Notes: generated by a model from the sequence alone, not told the origin. A stretch of DNA of 42,160 nucleotides from DATFLS01 sp964413425 (GCA_964413425.1 CAYPST010000022.1:1-42160), one strand, 5' to 3'; counted from the stretch's first letter, positions 1 through 7,842 are shown. Translations and numbers: made by a program.

Positions 1-1
1 A

Positions 2-52
2 GCGGTCGTCACCGCCCTGAAACAACATCTTATCTCCCTGTCGGATGTCTGA
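2..52 (+). CDS. C-terminal tail of an upstream gene (partial)
   Basis: The frame opening at base 2 runs as A-V-V-T-A-L-K-Q-H-L and ends at a TGA at 50-52, with a coding-like start for a gene that begins outside the window. Only 16 residues are visible, so no function can be given. The next gene starts 61 bases downstream on the same strand. Confidence 0.4.
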   Translation, partial: AVVTALKQHLISLSDV

Positions 53-113
53 ATAAGAGAAATGTGCCTCAGGAAAATTTCCAGGAGATAACTCATTCGG
101 AAAGCTCTTTTCA

Positions 114-824
114 ATGACCAACCCCCCACACCAGCGCATTCACATCCTGCAGCACGTCCCCTATGAGGGGCCCGGTGCGCTGGAATCCTGCTTCACCGCC
201 GCCCGCGCGCAGATCTCCTTCACCCGGTTTTACCAGGATGAGCCGCTTCCGGATCCTGAGGCAATTGACGCGCTGGTGGTGTTGGGCGGTCCCATGAGCG
301 ACCACGATGTGGAGGCGTATCCCTGGCTGAACAGTGAACTTGCCTTTCTCCGTGAAATTCTGACGACTGACGTACCGGTTCTTGGTGTGTGTCTTGGCGC
401 CCAGCTGATTGCCCGTGCCATGGGCGCGAAAGTGACGCCGGCAGCCCACCGGGAGATCGGATGGTTTCCAATCCGGCGGTCCCCGGCGTGTTCGGATACG
501 TTTTTCAGGGCAGTTTTTCCGGAGGAGCTCGAGGTGTTTCACTGGCACGGCGACACCTTTGCGCTACCCGAGGGGGCCATCCACTTGGCATCCAGCGAGA
601 GCTGTGAGAATCAGGGGTTCCTCCTGGATAATCGCATTGTGGGATTGCAGTTCCATCTGGAAACTACGAAATCCGCCGCTCAGGCTCTCATTCACAATTG
701 TCCCGGCGATCTGAAACCCGGACCTTACGTGCAGACGCCGGCGGAGATGCTGGAGAACCCGGCGCGGTTCACCCAAATCCACCAGGTGCTGAATGCATTG
801 ATGGAACGGTTTCTGAACACTTGA
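114..824 (+). CDS. Class I glutamine amidotransferase-like protein
   Basis: A stand-alone GATase1 domain of the GMP-synthase-like type (236 aa, normal family length). The nucleophile elbow is G-V-C-L-G-A-Q with Cys93, and the partner His181 and Glu183 lie in Q-F-H-L-E, so the Cys-His-Glu triad is complete. The L-G-G-P oxyanion-strand motif is near residue 57. Such proteins hydrolyse glutamine or related gamma-glutamyl amides in the cytoplasm; the real substrate cannot be told from sequence. The ATG at 114 has a GGAAAG about 9 bases upstream. It converges with the DUF488 gene, with a small CCACC/GGTGG hairpin in the gap near 885-900. Family call is firm, specific role unknown. Confidence 0.85.
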   Translation: MTNPPHQRIHILQHVPYEGPGALESCFTAARAQISFTRFYQDEPLPDPEAIDALVVLGGPMSDHDVEAYPWLNSELAFLREILTTDVPVLGVCLGAQLIARAMGAKVTPAAHREIGWFPIRRSPACSDTFFRAVFPEELEVFHWHGDTFALPEGAIHLASSESCENQGFLLDNRIVGLQFHLETTKSAAQALIHNCPGDLKPGPYVQTPAEMLENPARFTQIHQVLNALMERFLNT

Positions 825-903
825 ACGACACCACACTCACCCGTTGCAAAAGCCATCTCCAGTTATCTCCGGAAACCGGTATCCCACCAAGGGGGTGGAA
901 TCA

Positions 904-1263
904 TCAATGGTTTTTGCCCTGATCCTGGAGATACTCCTTCAGCACCACCGCATTATTGTGTTCGGTGTCTTTCGCGGCGTAGATTAGGGTCAGGGTGCCC
1001 TCGCCGGCTTTTTCCCGAAGAAAGGCGATCGCTTCGTCCTTCCCCTCCAGTTCCCCACGATACCGAGCCCGGAATGCGCCCCATTTTTCTTGATCGTGTC
1101 CGAACCACTTCCGCAGGTCATCGCTGGGAGCGATCTCCTTCAGCCAGTGATCGATGGCGGCGTCCTCCTTGCTGATCCCCCGCGGCCAGAGGCGGTCCAC
1201 CAACACCCGATATCCGTCCTCCGGTTCGGACGGATCATAAGCGCGCTTGAGTTGAATGGCCAT
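904..1263 (-). CDS. DUF488 family protein (YeaO-like)
   Basis: A 119-aa cytoplasmic protein carrying the family hallmarks K-R-A-Y-D-P near the N-terminus, V-D-R-L-W-P-R-G (about 22-29), the W-F-G-H/W-x-x-F-R-x-R-Y core and the C-terminal T-L-I-Y-A-A-K-D. The biochemical role of DUF488 is not established. It starts 15 bases after the stop of the RIC gene on the same strand, so the two probably form an operon; that pairing hints at a stress role but does not prove one. The ribosome binding site is weak (GAG about 10 bases upstream), consistent with translation from a shared transcript. Confidence 0.85.
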   Translation of the reverse strand: MAIQLKRAYDPSEPEDGYRVLVDRLWPRGISKEDAAIDHWLKEIAPSDDLRKWFGHDQEKWGAFRARYRGELEGKDEAIAFLREKAGEGTLTLIYAAKDTEHNNAVVLKEYLQDQGKNH

Positions 1264-1278
1264 TGGACGCTCTGAGGG

Positions 1279-2034
1279 TTATGCTTTTAAATTCACCTGT
1301 TCTTCCATGGTAATGGTCTTGGGGAACAGGAGGTTATTCTCCAGATGCACGTGTTCTTTGGTTCTGGTATCGAACTCCTGCAGCGAGGCGTACAGCGCCC
1401 GATAGGTGTTGCACGCGTCCTGGGGCGGAGTATAACCGTTGCTTAGCTCCTCCATTTTTGCCAGACTGTCGCCGGTATGCTCGTGATCCCCCTCCAGTTC
1501 TTTCAGGAGTTCAGGTGCCGACCCGAACACCGGCGACGGCGCCTCGTCCGACGTCTCTTCTACCTGCACCAGCTGTTTGATATACGGAAACAACATGAGT
1601 TCTTCCCGCTGCATGTGCCGGACCAGATCCCCGCTGAGTTCGTTCCAGACTTCCGCGATGTCGCGGGTCTCCGGGTGCCGGTCCCCGTGCACCCGGGCAA
1701 CTTTATTCGCGAACTGAGTGATCTGCGGGATGACCCGTTTGGCATAGGTATGATGCTGGTTTACGATATAATCGGCCAGGAAGTCCGGGGCCCATTGGTT
1801 ATAGTTTTCCTTTGGACTGTTGGAACTGCGAACTTCCGCCAGCTCGCCGGCCACGGTTTCCACATCGACTTCCTTCTCCGCACAGGCGGTTGAGAACGCC
1901 TTATCGCCGCCGCAACAGAAGTCGATACCGTACCGTTGAAACACTTCGGCCGTCCGATAGTCCTCGGCGACTATCTCACCAACAGTTCTATTCTCCAGGG
2001 AAGTTTTCATCCCTTCTTTGGCTGATGTATGCAT
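1279..2034 (-). CDS. ric: RIC-family iron-sulfur cluster repair di-iron protein
   Basis: Matches the ScdA/YtfE/RIC family (251 aa). The N-terminal ScdA_N domain has T-V-G-E-I-V and the I-D-F-C-C-G-G cysteine pair (about 18-46). The remainder is a hemerythrin-like four-helix bundle with di-iron ligands visible in N-Q-H-H, V-H-G-D-R-H, R-H-M-Q-R-E-E, E-G-D-H-E-H and K-E-H-V-H-L-E-N. These proteins restore Fe-S clusters damaged by nitric oxide or peroxide. I chose the ATG at 2034 because GGAGGA sits just upstream; a longer frame to 2088 has no such site. A perfect 15-base palindrome (2097-2111) lies 63 bases upstream and is a candidate operator. DUF488 follows in a probable operon. Confidence 0.92.
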   Translation of the reverse strand: MHTSAKEGMKTSLENRTVGEIVAEDYRTAEVFQRYGIDFCCGGDKAFSTACAEKEVDVETVAGELAEVRSSNSPKENYNQWAPDFLADYIVNQHHTYAKRVIPQITQFANKVARVHGDRHPETRDIAEVWNELSGDLVRHMQREELMLFPYIKQLVQVEETSDEAPSPVFGSAPELLKELEGDHEHTGDSLAKMEELSNGYTPPQDACNTYRALYASLQEFDTRTKEHVHLENNLLFPKTITMEEQVNLKA

Positions 2035-2096
2035 GGTTCCTCCGTGTGATGGTTTTGGGTTGTATGAATACCTCGACCAATTCTTCATTCAGAGCG

Positions 2097-2111
2097 TTCG
2101 AATAATTCGAA
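2097..2111. promoter_or_regulatory. Perfect palindrome upstream of ric
   Basis: TTCGAATAATTCGAA is an exact 15-base dyad, 63 bases upstream of the ric start codon and within its likely promoter. The position suits an operator for a dimeric regulator. The regulator is unknown. Confidence 0.45.
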
Positions 2112-2172
2112 ATCCTTCATACAATTCATATCAGATCTTCAACCAGAACGATTTTCTGCACGGAAAATTCTC

Positions 2173-2191
2173 ATTCCGCATGATTCGGAAT
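2173..2191. promoter_or_regulatory. Inverted repeat between the DGC gene and ric
   Basis: ATTCCG and CGGAAT arms are separated by seven bases. It lies just after the stop of the upstream DGC gene and before ric, so it could be a weak terminator of the first gene or a second operator of ric. No T-run follows. Confidence 0.25.
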
Positions 2192-2204
2192 ATTGATGAA
2201 TACC

Positions 2205-2606
2205 TCATGATCCGAACTCTGGTTCAAAGTTTTTCTCCAGATTGTCTTCCATCTTCTCTAAAATCTTTTCCGCCTGATCCGGGTCATAATCCTGATGGTA
2301 CCGTTTCCGTACCTTAAATTTCGACAGAATATAATGCTCATCCGGTTCAATATCGTGCCTGGCCAGCGAGTGCTTTACACACTCCAGGGGACAGCCGTCG
2401 ATAGCCAGGATCGGACGGCCTGTGTCCCGGGCAGTGGTGGCGACCTTTACCAGAGATGGGACATCGCCCCCGACTCCGGCGATGCAGGACATCTCGGCTT
2501 TCCCTTCCCGGTCCAGCCGGACGGCCAGGTCATTCGCCATCTGCGCGGCACTGGAGCATCCTGAACAGGAATAGACGAGCGGGAGTTCATCTGCATCCTG
2601 CCTCAT
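2205..2606 (-). CDS. Putative zinc-binding DGC-domain protein
   Basis: A 133-aa protein of the DGC family, named for its D-G-C motif. Visible metal-binding cysteines: Y-S-C-S-G-C near the N-terminus, M-S-C-I-A-G in the middle and I-D-G-C-P-L-E-C about residue 73-80. Family members are presumed zinc proteins often found with anaerobic or redox genes; no reaction is established. The first ATG (2615) sits one base from AGGAGG, too close, so the second ATG at 2606 with about 10 bases of spacing is preferred. A motif at 2662-2683, 56 bases upstream, recurs almost unchanged upstream of the gene remnant at 5812. It is divergent from the hemerythrin gene at 2910. Confidence 0.82.
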   Translation of the reverse strand: MRQDADELPLVYSCSGCSSAAQMANDLAVRLDREGKAEMSCIAGVGGDVPSLVKVATTARDTGRPILAIDGCPLECVKHSLARHDIEPDEHYILSKFKVRKRYHQDYDPDQAEKILEKMEDNLEKNFEPEFGS

Positions 2607-2661
2607 ACGAATCATTCCTCCTCTCTGATCGAGATTTCATGATGATGGTTGTCACTTATCA

Positions 2662-2683
2662 TTTCAGATAAATATATCCGATT
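2662..2683. promoter_or_regulatory. Shared upstream motif, copy 1
   Basis: TTCAGATAAA, two variable bases, TATCCGATTT. The 22-base block matches the one at 5852-5873 at about 20 positions and sits at a similar distance (56 versus 40 bases) from the downstream minus-strand start. The core GATAA/TTATC half-sites are dyad-like. Candidate operator of a common regulator. Confidence 0.45.
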
Positions 2684-2909
2684 TTAAATCACAGATCAAA
2701 TCCTTTCTTTGCTCCGGAGTGTCCGGTCGAGTTGATTTGTGCGCCACTTCTCGCAGCAGGCATCCCGGCTGATCGTGAGGACTGTATTTTTCTTTTCGAT
2801 CCCCTTTATATCCTGTTCAATTTTTGGCACCCTGCTCTTGCACTTCAGAACCAGTACCGTTAAGTTTTTATGATGATTGAACTTCGATTACTGCCAAAGG
2901 AAACACCTC

Positions 2910-3353
2910 ATGGCTGATATCAATGACATACTGACCGGACACCACCGGACACTTGATGACCTCCTGGAAGCCTGGCATATCCGTCGGTCTCGCAATCTGC
3001 AACAGGCACGGGCGTTCTTTGAGGAATTTGCGGATCAGCTTGTGCAGCACATCGACATGGAAGAGGATCTCCTCTTTCCCAAATACGACTCCTACTTTTC
3101 GACAGCGCATACGGTCACCCCTCAGCTGATCCGGCAGCATCGACAACTCGTCGACCAACTGGAGGAACTGAGATCGCGCACCTCGGAGTGCAATGAGGAA
3201 CAGGGCACACTGATTGCCCGCTTCCAAAGATTACTCGATGTGCATAATGCCACCGAGGAATATGCCGTGTACCCGTTGCTGGAGGAGATCCTCGACGCGG
3301 GCGATAGGGCACAGGTCGCTGCACTTTTCAACGGATGTAACATCGGAAATTAG
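2910..3353 (+). CDS. Hemerythrin HHE-domain protein
   Basis: A 147-aa four-helix hemerythrin domain. Candidate iron ligands are in G-H-H-R-T (helix 1), Q-H-I-D-M-E-E-D-L-L-F-P (helix 2), R-Q-H-R-Q-L (helix 3) and D-V-H-N-A-T-E-E-Y-A-V-Y-P (helix 4). Such proteins bind O2 or NO at a di-iron site in the cytoplasm. ATG 2910 is chosen because AAAGGAA lies eight bases upstream; the in-frame ATG at 2877 has no site and adds residues unlike the family. Divergent from the DGC gene and close to ric, which supports a nitrosative or oxidative-stress role. Converges tightly (six bases) with alkA. Confidence 0.9.
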   Translation: MADINDILTGHHRTLDDLLEAWHIRRSRNLQQARAFFEEFADQLVQHIDMEEDLLFPKYDSYFSTAHTVTPQLIRQHRQLVDQLEELRSRTSECNEEQGTLIARFQRLLDVHNATEEYAVYPLLEEILDAGDRAQVAALFNGCNIGN

Positions 3354-3359
3354 GCGGGG

Positions 3360-4286
3360 TTACTTTTCAATCCTTCCGTCAGATACATGCCGGTTCAGGA
3401 GGAGATGGAAATAGACCAGACCGGCGTAGGGGTGCCAATCGGCCAGGATTTTTCGCACGCCGTCATAGTCCAGGTTTTCAACAACATCCAGCCAGCGTTC
3501 CAGGCCGTTGCGTGCCCCGACGTCGTCAGCGGGGAACACGTCCAGTCGACCCAGTCCTCTCAGGAGTGTGTATTCCGTCGTCCGGCGCCTGACGCCCCAG
3601 AGTTGGCGAAGCCGGGCACGTACCGTCTCCTGGTCCGCCGTCTTCAGACTTTCCAGGTCAAGTGTGCCCCGGACGATGCCTTCACTCAGTTCTTTCAGTG
3701 CGCGGGCTTTCTGCCGGCTGAAGCGCAGTTTTCGCAGAGTTTCACCTGGGGCTTCCATCAGATCCCGGGGGCGCGGAAACCCCACGATTGCCTCACCTTC
3801 CCCCTTTTTAGACGGTCCCAGGGCCTCGGACAGCCGGTTGAGCATCCGTATGCCGAGATTGAGCGTAATTTGCTGGCAGGTAACGGCATTCACTAAACAT
3901 TCAAAGAGTGTCGGAAACCGGGGTGGTTTCAAACCATAAAACCGATCAGCGAGGCGGCCAAGCTGCGGGTCCGATGCAGCAAGACGGTAAAAACCGGTAA
4001 GATCCCGGTCTGTGCCCAGTACGTGGGTGAGAATTCTTCTGAGGGCCTGCTGTGTTGCGGTGGCGATCTCATCACCCTTCACTGTGACCTGCAGCCGCGG
4101 GTTATCAACCGGCCCGACTTGTTTGACGGCTACCGCCACCGGGATGTCCGTAACCCACAGCACCCGGCGGTAAGTCTCGCCATCCCAGCGATCCATCAAG
4201 TTGTTCGGCCAGCGCCGCAGGGCCCAGACCGTCAGATCCAACCGGAACGGAGCCTGCGGTTTCAGCGGAAAGGTTATTGTCTTCAC
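3360..4286 (-). CDS. DNA-3-methyladenine glycosylase, AlkA/HhH-GPD type
   Basis: A 308-aa HhH-GPD glycosylase that excises alkylated bases from DNA. The AlkA-like N-terminal beta domain precedes the helical core with C-Q-Q-I-T near residue 136. The helix-hairpin-helix is L-W-G-V-R-R-R-T-T-E-Y, followed by D-V-F-P-A-D-D containing the expected catalytic Asp. The hairpin reads G-V-R where many relatives have G-I-G. The start is taken as GTG 4286, preceded by GGAAG at eight bases; an in-frame TTG at 4301 lacks a site. It follows the cupin gene by about 20 bases, giving a two-gene operon. Confidence 0.85.
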   Translation of the reverse strand: MKTITFPLKPQAPFRLDLTVWALRRWPNNLMDRWDGETYRRVLWVTDIPVAVAVKQVGPVDNPRLQVTVKGDEIATATQQALRRILTHVLGTDRDLTGFYRLAASDPQLGRLADRFYGLKPPRFPTLFECLVNAVTCQQITLNLGIRMLNRLSEALGPSKKGEGEAIVGFPRPRDLMEAPGETLRKLRFSRQKARALKELSEGIVRGTLDLESLKTADQETVRARLRQLWGVRRRTTEYTLLRGLGRLDVFPADDVGARNGLERWLDVVENLDYDGVRKILADWHPYAGLVYFHLLLNRHVSDGRIEK

Positions 4287-4307
4287 CCCGGTATCTTCCA
4301 ATAGCGT

Positions 4308-4676
4308 TCAGCGCCACCGGCCGCTCTGCAGGCCAGCCATTACCTCCGTATGATCCTCTTCGGTCGGCGGCGGGGTCACCACGTGCAACAGCGTCATACG
4401 GGTTCGGGCCTTGATTCCCCGCGCCTCGCCGGCCGGGACGAATGCCACGGCCCCCGGACTGACTTCCTCCTCAGATTCGCCGGCTACTACCGTCCCCTCG
4501 CCTTGTAACACAACAAGGGTCAAATCCACCCCGGGACGGTGAACCGGGATAAACTGATCGGGTTCAAAACAGGCCAATATCACTTTGGTGCGTTCATTTT
4601 CGGCCAGGACCACCGGATTGAACTTCTCCGGCCGGAACTCTTCCGCTTCCTTGAATGACTGCAGGAATTCACTCAC
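4308..4676 (-). CDS. Small cupin-domain protein
   Basis: A 122-aa single-domain cupin. The first cupin motif is visible as P-V-H-R-P-G-V-D-L-T-L-V-V-L-Q-G-E-G, the second as S-P-G-A-V-A-F-V-P-A-G-E-A-R-G. Only part of the usual His/Glu metal set is present, so metal binding is uncertain. The start is a GTG at 4676 with AAAGG about 10 bases upstream; an overlapping ATG is out of frame and stops at once. First gene of a cupin-alkA operon. Substrate unknown. Confidence 0.8.
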   Translation of the reverse strand: MSEFLQSFKEAEEFRPEKFNPVVLAENERTKVILACFEPDQFIPVHRPGVDLTLVVLQGEGTVVAGESEEEVSPGAVAFVPAGEARGIKARTRMTLLHVVTPPPTEEDHTEVMAGLQSGRWR

Positions 4677-4782
4677 AGGTACCCATCCTTTCTCTCCTTG
4701 ATTTTATGAGCTTAATGATTCAGTTCACTGCAGTCCACACGATATTTTCCAGCTTTATATTAGAGGAAAACGGAAGTCTGCA

Positions 4783-4811
4783 CCTGCCGTTCACTCCGGA
4801 TAGCCGGCAGG
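4783..4811 (-). terminator. Possible terminator after the 105-aa gene
   Basis: CCTGCCG and CGGCAGG form a 7-bp stem directly after the stop of the minus-strand gene at 4813. The following T-tract is short and broken, so termination efficiency is doubtful. Confidence 0.4.
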
Positions 4812-4812
4812 G

Positions 4813-5130
4813 TTAAATTGTCACCTTCGGGTTTTCCTCGGTCCATTCCCGTTCAGCGTTTACACCGAGCCCTCGGTTTCGCAGATCATCGAGATAACTG
4901 GCAAGAATCTGCTCCAGCAGGTCGGCCAGTTTGCCGGCGGCTACGTCGTCTCCATCCTCCTTCCTTGGCTGGCACCGAATTGTAAAACCCCGCGCCTGCA
5001 CCCGGACTTCTACATCTAGTTCATCGACCCTGGATATCACATCAATCAGACGGTCAGGCTCCACCTCCGGTTTTAACACCCCGGCAAACCGGCGGGCGAT
5101 TTCCTCTGGGGGTTGTGAAGGTTGCTGCAT
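4813..5130 (-). CDS. Uncharacterised 105-aa cytoplasmic protein
   Basis: I do not recognise this family. It is soluble, without signal peptide or membrane segment, rich in Glu, Asp and Arg, with a likely alpha/beta pattern: an N-terminal helix (P-P-E-E-I-A-R-R-F-A-G-V-L), a beta-like stretch (D-V-E-V-R-V-Q-A-R-G-F-T-I-R-C), then a helix (K-L-A-D-L-L-E-Q-I-L-A-S-Y-L-D-D-L). It has a clear GGGAGGAGAG ribosome site and sensible codon use, so it is probably real. Downstream of it on the same strand is the cupin-alkA pair, separated by about 135 bases. Confidence 0.6.
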   Translation of the reverse strand: MQQPSQPPEEIARRFAGVLKPEVEPDRLIDVISRVDELDVEVRVQARGFTIRCQPRKEDGDDVAAGKLADLLEQILASYLDDLRNRGLGVNAEREWTEENPKVTI

Positions 5131-5187
5131 ATCTCTCCTCCCGAATAAGGTCTCTTTTTTAGTCTATGGTCCCAACGTTCCGGCCGC

Positions 5188-5812
5188 TCAACGCCTCCGA
5201 TACCATGGCGGTTCCCGGCGCACGGTCTGGTGCCGGTGGATCATCCGGTCGCGCATGTATCCCCGGAAAAAGTTGTAGGGGAACCGGATCTCCGGGGCGC
5301 TGACCTCCTCAAGCCGTTGGGCTTCTTCCGCCGGGAGGTCAAATTCCAGCGCGTGCAGATTATCCTCCAGATGTTCCATTTTCCTCGCGCCGATAATCGG
5401 CGAACTCACGCCCGGACGCCGCGTAACCCAATTTAATGCCACCTGAGCAGGGGACCTTCCGATCTTCCGGGCAACCTTCTCAAGTGCTTCGGCAATCTCA
5501 AAGTTCTTTTCCGTGAATTTCTTCGGAACCGGATTTTCCGACTCCTGTTCTTTCGCCAGACGGCCTTCATAATCTCTTCGTCAGAGGCCCCTGACGGTTT
5601 GCAAGCCTGGTGTGTCCCCGAATACAGCAGGGACACTGTGTGACATGCGCTACGGCCACCGCCATCAGCTGTTTGGTTTTCTCCGACAGCTCGCCTTCCT
5701 GAAAAACAGTGTTACTAAAGCGCCGAAAGGCCTCTGCAATTTCAGGAGCCAATTGGGCCCGCTGTTTGGTCATTTCCGGCGTACGCGACGGATATAAAGC
5801 ACTATCTTTCAT
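5188..5812 (-). pseudogene. CMD/AhpD-like N-terminus fused to an aldo/keto reductase C-terminus
   Basis: Two broken genes joined. From 5812 (good GGAGGA site) the frame encodes an AhpD-like carboxymuconolactone decarboxylase domain with the expected A-H-V-T-Q-C-P-C-C-I-R-G-H-T around its redox CxxC. Near 5605-5610 the frame shifts by one base; the next frame resumes the family sequence S-D-E-E-I-M-K-A-V-W. That domain then stops short, and from about 5560 a third frame gives the C-terminal part of an aldo/keto reductase (Y-E-G-R-L-A-K-E, then S-P-A-Q-V-A-L-N-W-V and P-I-I-G-A-R) to the stop at 5188. A deletion fused the two genes. Active product is unlikely. Confidence 0.8.
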
Positions 5813-5851
5813 TTTGTTTTCCTCCTGCTTTCCTCGGCTTTTCCATCATTA

Positions 5852-5873
5852 TTCAGATAAAATTATCCGATTT
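5852..5873. promoter_or_regulatory. Shared upstream motif, copy 2
   Basis: Nearly identical to 2662-2683: TTCAGATAAA, two variable bases, TATCCGATTT. It sits 40 bases upstream of the start at 5812. The conservation of the whole 22-base block amid otherwise unrelated spacers supports a functional site. Confidence 0.45.
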
Positions 5874-6194
5874 ATGCAGGGAAATCAACACGGAATAGTT
5901 GGACATTACTATACATACGGATCAACCACGACCATCACCTATTCATTTGCAGTGTCGACCGTTCTTTGGATACACGGGAGCTCGGAGTCTCCTGAGCCGG
6001 ACGATCAGAAAGTGGTTTTCTCCACACGGCAACAGAGTTGTGTGGGTGTTAGAAGGCACCTCGGGAGGAGATTCCAGTGCGAATCACCTGAATGGAAGAC
6101 ACGCCACGGAGACTGTGTGAGAACAAAAAATAGAGGGGCCTCTGACGGAGAATCCTCCGGGAGCGCCCTCTGTTCCAGTTCTTCAGTCCCCATA

Positions 6195-6227
6195 ACACAA
6201 GCACCCCGACTGCAGGGTGCCTGTGTT
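6195..6227 (-). terminator. Hairpin after the 6247-6750 hemerythrin gene
   Basis: GCACCC and GGGTGC arms, extended by ACACA and TGTGT, form a strong stem about 20 bases past the minus-strand stop. The trailing T-run is weak, so this is a probable but not certain terminator. Confidence 0.5.
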
Positions 6228-6246
6228 TGGGTGTACTAATTAAGGG

Positions 6247-6750
6247 TTACGCGGAAGAGAGCCGGGGCCGTTCCCGCACCGAATCCGCCCACTCCAGCAG
6301 GTTGAGATCCTCCTGGCGGGCCCGATCCCGGGCTTCCAGCACGGTATCGACCTCCTCTTCCGGCAGCCGCTCCACCATGATAGACAATCCCTCACAGTCA
6401 CTCACGTGCGGCAGCAGTCCGCGAACTAAACCGATGGCTTCCTGGACATCCCCATCCGTGAGCTCGGGCTGCCCGGCCAGCTCCACCAGCCGCCGGGCGC
6501 TGGCGATGGCGCCGTCGTGATCCTCCAGGAGCGACTCGATGTAGGACTCTCCGTAGAAGACCACCAGTCCCGGGTACAAGGCTTCTTCCTCGTACCTGAA
6601 ATGCGGGCCGGTGTATTCCGCCGTCTTGTTCAGCAGATCCTGAATCCGCTGTTGATCCCGATCCTGAAAGGCATCAATCAGATCCAGCAGAGTATCCCGG
6701 ACCAGCCGGTGTTCTTCCCGAAACGTTCTGGCAAATGTTTCTATGCTCAT
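6247..6750 (-). CDS. Second hemerythrin HHE-domain protein
   Basis: A 167-aa hemerythrin-like protein, distinct from the one at 2910. Ligand-bearing segments: R-E-E-H-R-L-V (helix 1), G-P-H-F-R-Y-E-E-E-A-L-Y-P (helix 2), L-E-D-H-D-G-A (helix 3) and L-P-H-V-S-D-C-E-G-L (helix 4), the last lacking the usual H-x-x-x-E/D-E-x-x-x-F/Y-P form. Expected role is binding of O2 or NO at a di-iron centre. The start at 6750 is fixed by AGGAGAAT seven bases upstream; the longer frame to 6846 is not family-like. A 17-base palindrome at 6852-6868 lies in the promoter region. Confidence 0.88.
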   Translation of the reverse strand: MSIETFARTFREEHRLVRDTLLDLIDAFQDRDQQRIQDLLNKTAEYTGPHFRYEEEALYPGLVVFYGESYIESLLEDHDGAIASARRLVELAGQPELTDGDVQEAIGLVRGLLPHVSDCEGLSIMVERLPEEEVDTVLEARDRARQEDLNLLEWADSVRERPRLSSA

Positions 6751-7247
6751 ATTGTATTCTCCTGTTCTCAGTTGATGTATTTCTGTTTCGTGTTCGAATT
6801 CCCAGCGATCCAAGACGTTAAAAACGTGTAGGCTGTAATGCCTCACGTTTCCTGGTATGTAATACCAGAAAAGACGACGGATCGCAAAGTTGTGAGTGAG
6901 GATAGTACGATGGACTCGAGCGGGTTATGCCGGCACCCGCCCGATACAGGGGCAGTTATAACAAGAGATGGAGTACGTTTTCAAAGGAGTAGTATATCTA
7001 GTTACAGCCATAATAGAAGTTTTTTCTCCGATTTAGATTCAAATTATACCAGACGGAGGGAAGTGTCAAGAGGAATTATTGCCCTGGTACGGCTTGGAGT
7101 GGTTACCTCCCTGACGCATCGCAGTTCGCTGCAGCGTATTGAATAACGAAGTTCCCCACATACTTCCCCAGCGGAGGAAGCAGGGAAGCCTGTGGCAGTT
7201 CGTCATGCGATATGCAGTCTTCATAATTGAAATTGAAAGATTTTCCA
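6751..7247. other. Spacer between hemerythrin and DsrE genes
   Basis: No gene is supported. It holds the upstream region of the hemerythrin gene, a palindrome at 6852-6868 and an AT-rich stretch around 7000-7080. Open frames on both strands lack ribosome sites and recognisable domains. Confidence 0.4.
6852..6868. promoter_or_regulatory. Perfect dyad upstream of the hemerythrin gene
   Basis: CTGGTAT and ATACCAG arms around a 3-base centre form an exact dyad about 100 bases upstream of the 6750 start. Candidate operator. Confidence 0.35.
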
Positions 7248-7601
7248 TCAAAACACCGGCACCTTGTCCGCCTCAATAGTCCAGTCGGTCCACTCATCCA
7301 TGCTGCTGCGGCGGGTGCCTTCCGTCAGTTCATCCTCCGTGATGCCCCGGGCGTCCATACAGGTGCCGCAGACGCCGATTTCGGCTCCCTTCCGCGCAGC
7401 GGATTTCAGCATCCGCTCGATATTATAATAGCCGGTGGGTACCTGTTGCCCGGCTTTGGCGCAGGACGCGGCATCGCCGACAAGAAAGACACGTACTGTC
7501 GTCTCTTCCCGCATACTGACGGTCCGCGCCAGCCGCAATCCGTTGTAACTGCGTTCGGTGCCATATGGTGGATCGTTCAGAATTATAAGGTAGTTAGTCA
7601 T
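7248..7601 (-). CDS. DsrE/DsrF-like sulfur-relay family protein
   Basis: A 117-aa protein of the DsrE family. It starts with a beta strand Y-L-I-I-L-N-D-P-P-Y-G-T-E-R-S-Y-N-G-L-R-L-A, has V-F-L-V-G-D-A-A in the middle and I-G-V-C-G-T-C-M-D-A-R-G at about 75-86, where a cysteine could carry persulfide. DsrE-fold proteins act in cytoplasmic sulfur transfer or as small trimeric or hexameric proteins of unknown role. ATG 7601 has GGAGCA nearby. A perfect palindrome at 7647-7661 lies 46 bases upstream. The neighbouring permease/ArsR/TauE remnants fit a former thiol or sulfur-stress cluster. Confidence 0.85.
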   Translation of the reverse strand: MTNYLIILNDPPYGTERSYNGLRLARTVSMREETTVRVFLVGDAASCAKAGQQVPTGYYNIERMLKSAARKGAEIGVCGTCMDARGITEDELTEGTRRSSMDEWTDWTIEADKVPVF

Positions 7602-7646
7602 AATCGGTGCTCCGTGTTCTGTGTATTGGTTCGTGAGGAACTCGCC

Positions 7647-7661
7647 TTATTTCAGAAATAA
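7647..7661. promoter_or_regulatory. Perfect palindrome upstream of dsrE-like gene
   Basis: TTATTTCAGAAATAA, 7-base arms around one base, 46 bases from the start codon. A typical position for a repressor operator. Regulator not identified. Confidence 0.45.
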
Positions 7662-7842
7662 TCAGAATACCACCTGCATCTGGGCTTGTAACAGATCGCG
7701 TGTCTGAGATTCTGTGTGATCGTTCCGGACTTCATAATTCACCGAAATCCCTCCGCCATCTGGCTGCGGCAGGAGTTGCCGGTGCATAATATGCGTATGT
7801 TCATCTATTTCTTTCCTTATTTTTAATAGGTTAAAAGATATT

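Larger units (their letters stand above)
5813..6246. other. Spacer with shared motif; no gene seen
   Basis: Contains the promoter of the remnant at 5812 (shared motif 5852-5873) and a hairpin near 6195-6227. Short open frames between them on both strands have no family resemblance, no convincing ribosome site and no codon bias; it may hold eroded coding sequence. Confidence 0.4.

Noticed and set aside
111..548. Long minus-strand frame opposite the glutamine amidotransferase
   Set aside because: It is the shadow of a gene with a complete catalytic triad and has no start signal or family resemblance.
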